This document shows, piece by piece, positions 58,901 to 64,000 of a DNA stretch of 64,000 bases. Below the pieces are notes generated by a model. The model had not been told where the DNA came from. It was given only the letters and a program-made list of their open reading frames with translations, and did not search any database. The first letter of the stretch is position 1. Each line of letters opens with the position of its first letter. A program made the position numbers and the translations under genes. This DNA is from Dactylis glomerata (Eukaryota; Streptophyta; Magnoliopsida; Poales; Poaceae): assembly GCA_007115705.1 (NCBI GenBank), contig QXEO01000222.1, positions 1,803,179-1,867,178 of the forward strand, given 5' to 3'.

Positions 58901-61199
58901 TCGATTCCTTCGGCGAGAACACTCCTGGAAGTAAGGCGCAGCTCCTGGGCACATGGGCTTGGCTCGGGGACGAAGGGAACCATGCACCCGACGAGCGCCT
59001 GCGGCGGAACACGATGGTCAACTGCGGGAGGACAAAGTGGAGAACGAAAGAGAGGAAGGAGGACACTGGGAGGTTCACGAGCTCACCCAGAAGATGATGG
59101 AGGGGTCGAGGGAAACGGGGGAACTCGAGGACGGCCGGAATCCTCGCCGGAGCACGGCGGCCGGAGAGGACGTCGGTGAAGATTGCGTCGCGTACAGGAC
59201 CTCCCGGCTCGATTTGCTTGCTCAAGGAGAACCAGGGCGTCAAGGGGCAACTTCTAAGTGCATTGGCGCGGTGCGAGGTGGCCTGGAGCAGCGGCGCGAC
59301 GGGAGGTGAAGGCGGTGGTTCTCGGTGGCGTTTTTCATACGGAAGCTTGCAGAGAAGAACCAGAGAAGGGGAAAGAAGGGAGGCGGCGGCGCCAGAACGG
59401 GGGGAAGAGGGGCTAGGGTTTCCAGGGGATCCGAGGTACTGAAGATAAGGAGAGGAGAGGGCTCACGCGCTTGGCGTGCTCGGCGGTGGTCCTTGCAGGA
59501 GAAAAGCATGTTACGCTGTATGTGTGCTTAGTTGGGAAGAGGCCAATGAACAGAGCAGGTAACTTTGCTGGTGGCTTCGGTGTAGAGAAAAGACGGGAGA
59601 TGGCCTGGAGAGTGGACCGAGTGGGTTTTTCTCACAAAATTGAAAGAATAGAGAAATATCTTCAGAAGGAAAAGATGGAGGGGAGAATATTATTGAAAAC
59701 ATGATCTTATTAAAAAAACAGTTTTTTCAAAGTTTGCAAATACTAGTGTTAGTTTGAAATTTAAAATAAGAAAAGAGGTGGAGGTCTTAATAAATCATAC
59801 AAGCACAACATATGAAAATACATTTTATTCCAAATAATTTTGGGTTTTAATAAAAACATGCAAGGTGATAGATGCATGATGTTGTACGACGTCACGATGA
59901 CGTGAAAAATAAAATAACAAACAATTATCTAATATTAGGGATTTTTCCGGGTCGTTACACACGGGAGTTTCTGTCAAGTGCTTTCGCTTCATTCTGCTAA
60001 ATAATCTTTACTGGTTTGATAAGTGTTATGGGGGTGAACCTGTGCTAGCGCACTACCCTTACTAGGATAAATACACACTTGTGATTAAACCCCTTGCAAG
60101 CATCCGCAAATACAAGAAAGTAATTAAGATAAATCTAACCACAGCCTTAAACTCTAAGATCCTACGCTCCCTGGTGCAATGGTTTCCCAACGGAGGTTTA
60201 GGTTTCTGTCACTCCAGCAACCCCACAATTGGTAGCCAAATACACAATGCATCTCACTAGGACCATAAATGGTGAAGTATCATGTAGTCGACGTTCACAT
60301 GACACCACTAGTGAAATAGCACCACAACAAATAAATATCAAACCATTAAATATTACTCAACATAATTCCACTACTAGCGACTTGACTTCTCCCATGTCCT
60401 CAAGAACTAAATGAACTACTCACAAGACATCATATGGATCATGATCAGAGGTGAAATAATGGTAAATAACAATCTGAACATAAACCTTAATTCAACGGTT
60501 CCACTCAATAGCATCAACCACAAGAGTAATCAACACCGGGAAAGTTTCCCCTAAGAATTTGACAAGATTCAACTCAAGATGTTACAGCGGGATGACGAGG
60601 TGATGGTGGAGATGAAGGTGCTGGTGATGGAGATGATGATGATGATGATCCCAATGAAGTCCGGTGCGATGGTGATGACGATGGCGACGATCTCCCCTCT
60701 CCGGGAAGGAATTTCCCTGGCAGATTTCTCTCTGCCGAAGAGCTTTTCTCTCTCTGGTGTTTTCCGCCCCGCAGAAGCGGCGGTGTCTATCTCTAAGCCC
60801 CCCTTGACTTAGGTTTTCAGGGATGATGAAGTACGCGAAGGGGCGAGACCTAAAGTGGGCCAGGGTGGCCTCACACTAGGGCGGCGCGGCCAGGGGCCAG
60901 GTCGCGCCCCCTATGTGTGAGCCTACCCCTGGCTCCTCTCGACTCCTCCTTCTGGCTTCCGAAGTCTTTTGGTAAAATATAATTTTCTGGTATTTTTCTG
61001 GAATTTTCCTGATCTTCCGAAATATGGTGTCTTGACGGTCCTTTTCCAGCAGAATCCTGACTCCGGCAGCAAATCCTCCAACGATCATCAAACATGTAAA
61101 AACAGAGGAAACAACATAAGTATCATCTCTAAATATGAAATATATCAATGAATAACAGTAAATTATGATACAAAATAGTGATGCAAAATGGACGTATCA
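55989..61199. repeat. Solo LTR (TGATGACCC...GACGTATCA), itself interrupted
   Basis: Starts TGATGACCCACAAGTATAGG, ends GATGCAAAATGGACGTATCA, flanked by CCCCC at 55984-55988 and 61200-61204. Without the nested insertion it is about 1.5 kb. I recognise it as a high-copy Triticeae LTR related in its ends to the LARD LTRs. It has a GATGAT microsatellite near 60630. It separates the probable internal promoter of Sirevirus B from its gene. Short ORFs inside it are not conserved genes. Confidence 0.88.
56269..59959. mobile_element. TGTAACG...CGTTACA insertion, probable gypsy solo LTR
   Basis: 3691 bp flanked by CACGG at 56264-56268 and 59960-59964. The ends TGTAACG and CGTTACA are inverted repeats with TG...CA, as in long-LTR gypsy families of the Tekay type. 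I see no internal repeat pair, gag or pol, so a solo LTR is the simplest reading. The first half is AT-rich; 58770-59500 is GC-rich with overlapping low-complexity ORFs on both strands that I do not call genes. Confidence 0.75.
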
Positions 61200-61336
61200 C
61201 CCCCGCCCTAGGGTTTCCTGTAGCCACCGCCGCCTCTCCTCTGCCGCCGCCGGAGCTCCGGCCATCTCCTCGGCCGGGCCTCGCCGGAGTTGTCTCTCCT
61301 CCTCCTCGGGAGGGCTCTCACCAAGCAGTTTCGGCA

Positions 61337-63191
61337 ATGGATGCGGGTATTGCTCATCTCCCCTAACCCTAGGGTCTTGTATGATTTTAACCATGCATTT
61401 TCTTGGTGTTTGGCCCTCTCCTTGTTGTTCTTTGCTGTCATGAATCTTGGTGTATGTCACTTCTTCCCCGCTCTATCAAATTTGTGTGTTACAGCAAGTT
61501 TTTGGGACACTTTCGAGGGGGGCAGATTATCCGGCCTGGCATTTTTTTTCTCTCAAATTTTTTCCTAAGTTGCTGCCAATAATTTGATTCATTGTGTGAA
61601 GTTTGTCCTTTCATACAACTTGATTCTTGATCTTCCATTAGTAACTCGTGTGCGTATGCTTATCCCCATGCTATCCATGTCTATCTCTCTCACAGGTGGG
61701 TCGGCCATACCGAAGCGCAAGCGTCGGTTTATTCCGAATGAAGAAGGCGTCCTAGTTGATGAGGTTGTGCTCCGTCAGCGTCAGAGGGAAGCTGTTAGGA
61801 ATGCTTCGAAAGCAAAACTTGCAAAAGCTCAAGCTCGTCGTCGCAAAGGAAAAGAGACAAGACCCAACTACAAGAGCATGCCCGAGGCTGAATACATTCT
61901 TGTGCGGCGCAACAATTGGTACGCCACACCCAGAGATGAAGACATTGAGGACCGTGGTTTTTGGTGTGAAGAGCAGTGGGCCATCTACCGTGATATCTAT
62001 GAGCCTTTCAAGAATCCAACTCGACCGATGCATCCTATTGACCTCGATCACCTTCATAGCAAGACCTACTTTGATGAGGCTGTTTCTGTGCTTGAGAAGA
62101 TGTGACTGATTGAGCTAGCTACTTTACAGTGCAACTATAACCCCAGCCTCATCAAGCAGTTTTTTGCCACTCTTGTGATCTTGGCCAACCCTCAGAAGTC
62201 GATGAAGTGGATGTCTGGAGAGCATGAATGTGAAGCGGATTTCTCGGTGTTTGCCTCTCTCTTGGGGTATGCTTATGATGGGGAGACTCCAGTGGGTCGC
62301 CGTGTTCACTGTCCGGGGACAAAACCTGACAAGGACAAGCTCTATGACCTCTATGACTCCACAGGTGTTGTCGGCTTTATCAATGGCCTGCATCCACTCT
62401 ATGATCAGCTTGTCCGCATTTTCAGAGAGAACATTGCTCCTAGTGGTGGTAACAATGATGCCATCCGCACCTCACTTGTTGACCTCCTCTTCCTTGCTCA
62501 TCAGTGTGCTACTTCTACCGACCCGGATGAGGACTTCACTCTTGATGTGATGGATTTTATCTACTATGAGATTAAGGATGCTATCATTCAGAGGAACACA
62601 GTGCCATATGCTCCCTACATCATGCTTCTCATCAAGCATGCCCTTGGGGAGTATGAGCTCAGTGATGATTGTGTGGATCACCAAGTCAAGAAGATGTACG
62701 TCAAGAAGAAGAAGACTCCTGCTCCTTCCACTGCTTATCCTAGTACCTTCATGGCTGATGCAAGGTCGAGTGCTTCTACTCGTGAATAGAGGGCTGCTGC
62801 TACTGCTATGTCTAGAGAAGTGAGGAAGCTCAGTTGGTTTGATAGGAATGTTCTTTGCATGAAGGTTTAGATCCATCGTGAGAACTATCAGGCTTACGTG
62901 GAGAGGAAGGCTATTCAGGACACTCAGCAGCTGATCCTTCATCGTCTCAGTGGTGCACAGACTGCCGAGCGCACCCCTACCGCAGCTACTTCCTATGCAG
63001 CTTGGCACACAGATCGCTACAATTGGGTTGATATGGAGAAGCATCTATTCGCTACTCCCGATGCTCCTATAGGAGATGCTCATGCAGAGGCTGAGGAGGA
63101 CATGGATGACGACCATGCTGGCGGTGATGATGATGCTGGCGGAGATGACTATGCTGAAGGCTCCGACAACCTCGATGACTGGGAGGATTGA
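61337..63191 (+). pseudogene. Envelope-position gene of Sirevirus B, spliced, with three stops
   Basis: Exon 1 is ATGGATGCGG (61337-61346); the intron 61347-61695 (GTATTG...CTCACAG) is T-rich; exon 2 runs from 61696 to 63191. The junction keeps the frame and leads into IPKRKRRF, a nuclear-localisation-like patch. Exon 2 encodes a helical, basic N-terminus, then a segment like the 'putative plant transposon protein' family (YNPSLIKQFFATLVI, FASLLGYAY), and an acidic Asp/Gly tail. Stops: TGA 62103, TAG 62787, TAG 62868. I see no signal peptide or clear membrane helix, so an envelope role is doubtful; the name reflects position in Sireviruses. The role is unknown. Confidence 0.72.
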
Positions 63192-63739
63192 TTCCTCGGG
63201 GCGTGTAGCATCACTCTTCTCCCTTTTTGGTGTCTTGATGCCAAAGGGGGAGAAGTAGTTCTATTAGGATTCTCTCGGGATTTTCATGGGTGGGAACACA
63301 AGCTTGCGCGTTTATCATTCATTTGGCACTTGTGTTTCTTCTTATTTATTTGCTTTAAGTTAGGAACAATATTTGTGGTTTATTTGCTACTATGGTGTGT
63401 ATGAGACTATGTTCTATGTTTTATATGTGCCTTGTGGAACATTATGCTTGTTCAACTATGTATTACTTTGTTCCTTTGTGAGCTCATGGTTTATGTGTGA
63501 GATGGCTAGGGAATTTGGTTTGGTTTCTCGTCATTATCATCTTCGGAATTCCATATTGATTGAATCGTCTATCAAGAGGTATGCTCCCTACAAACTCTAA
63601 TGGTACTTCTTCGAACTTAAATGTGGAGATGCACACATTTAGGGGGAGCTTTGTTCCTAGCTCAAAAATTTGTTGTTTGAAATACTTTATCTCTCTTGCA
63701 AATCCTAGTGTTGTCATCTAACACCAAAAAGGAGGAGAT
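63192..63739 (+). other. 3' noncoding region of Sirevirus B with polypurine tracts
   Basis: No coding signal. Purine tracts AAAGGGGGAGA (63243-63253), TTTAGGGGGAG (63638-63648) and AAAAAGGAGGAGAT (63726-63739) lie here; the last directly precedes the 3' LTR. Repeated polypurine tracts near the 3' end are a Sirevirus trait. Confidence 0.82.
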
Positions 63740-64000
63740 TGAAAGTGCATACTTTGTATCCCTGATGTTTTGTGTGTTAGATAACAACATTAGGAATTTA
63801 AGTGTGTGTTAAGTGGTGCAGGTTTTTCAGTTCGAAGAATTTCGGCTAAGTCCCTGGGTCGGCGTCACCCAGTAATGGGGCCGGATAATCCGCCCCCCTT
63901 CGAGATTTTAGAAATTCGGCTAAGGACTTAGCTCGGCGTCACCCAGGCATGGGGCCGGATATTCCGGCCAGTGGGCCGGATAATCCGCCCCCTTGAGAGT
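63740..64000 (+). repeat. 3' LTR of Sirevirus B (start)
   Basis: Starts TGAAAGTGCATAC. It matches 11980-12057 joined to 13778 onward, without the solo LTR, so it shows the unoccupied insertion site (AAGTGGTGCAGG at 63811). It runs off the window end. Confidence 0.93.

Larger units (their letters stand above)
11980..64000 (+). mobile_element. Sirevirus-type copia retrotransposon B, with nested insertions (3' end beyond window)
   Basis: The 5' LTR starts TGCAAGTGCATAC at 11980 and the 3' LTR starts TGAAAGTGCATAC at 63740; the next 260 bases match the 5' LTR pieces (11980-12057, then 13778 onward). Between them, in order: PBS, gag, protease-integrase, RT-RNase H, a long downstream region with an envelope-position gene, and several polypurine tracts. 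Gag, pol and 3' region are each split by younger elements; removing them leaves a coherent element of about 13 kb. The left target is probably ATTAG (11975-11979); the other copy lies outside. Internal stops and lost catalytic residues make it non-functional. Confidence 0.92.

Noticed and set aside
58800..59700. Host gene candidates on both strands of the GC-rich part of the TGTAACG insertion
   Set aside because: Four mutually overlapping frames of low complexity, no recognisable domain or splice structure.
61584..63191. True viral envelope glycoprotein downstream of Sirevirus pol
   Set aside because: No signal peptide, clear membrane helix or cysteine-rich ectodomain; it has a basic nuclear-type patch and an acidic tail. 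Kept as envelope-position gene only.

Overview
The window is intergenic DNA of a large grass genome, most likely a Pooideae species (wheat, oat or ryegrass relatives). The evidence is a BARE1/Angela-type copia LTR, Sirevirus copia elements, a Tat/Retand gypsy element, a CACTA DNA transposon, and high-copy LTR repeats ending in GACGTATCA that I know from Triticeae sequence. I found no host gene, rRNA or intact tRNA. Essentially every base can be assigned to a nest of transposable elements.

Layout. (1) 1-3511, minus strand: 5' part of Sirevirus copia A (LTR 2339-3511, gag, start of pol), cut by the window edge. (2) 3512-11979, minus strand: interior of a CACTA element with two decayed genes, TNP2 (8674-11971) and a TNP1/Transposase_24-like gene (3512-5453). 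Between them lie hairpin repeats, a 660-bp tandem repeat and an AT-rich array. (3) 11980 to beyond 64000, plus strand: Sirevirus copia B, inserted in the CACTA and expanded by insertions into it. Its 5' LTR (11980-21859) holds a solo LTR (12058-13772) and a non-autonomous LTR element, LARD1 (14122-21036). Its gag is split by LARD2 (22481-37416), which itself carries a duplicated BARE/Angela-like copia (27357-36077). Its pol is split, just after the integrase, by a Tat/Retand gypsy element (40517-53127). Its 3' region is split by a solo LTR (55989-61199) that contains a further TGTAACG...CGTTACA insertion (56269-59959). The 3' LTR of B starts at 63740. Direct repeats of 5 bp (GTGGT, GCGTC, CTCTC, GTTAT, CCCCC, CACGG) confirm six of these insertions.

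Two retroelements carry an extra gene that looks independently expressed. Downstream of pol, Sirevirus B has an envelope-position gene with its own TATA box, palindromes like those of its LTR, a GC-rich leader and one intron whose splice sites keep the frame. The gypsy element carries a six-exon antisense gene (about 52147 to 48835), with a TATATATA box upstream and all five introns GT-AG and in phase. It encodes a Transposase_28-like domain followed by a coiled-coil region. Both genes now contain stop codons.

Other points for follow-up: an 8-mer (TCCGCCAT/ATGGCGGA) occurs about 26 times in the 12.6-kb gypsy element, in all reading phases, and almost nowhere else in the window. Several elements carry extra copies of polypurine-tract-like motifs. 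Two related LARDs carry different unknown ORFs behind the same PBS/PPT framework. All positions and counts were read by eye; no database search or alignment was run.
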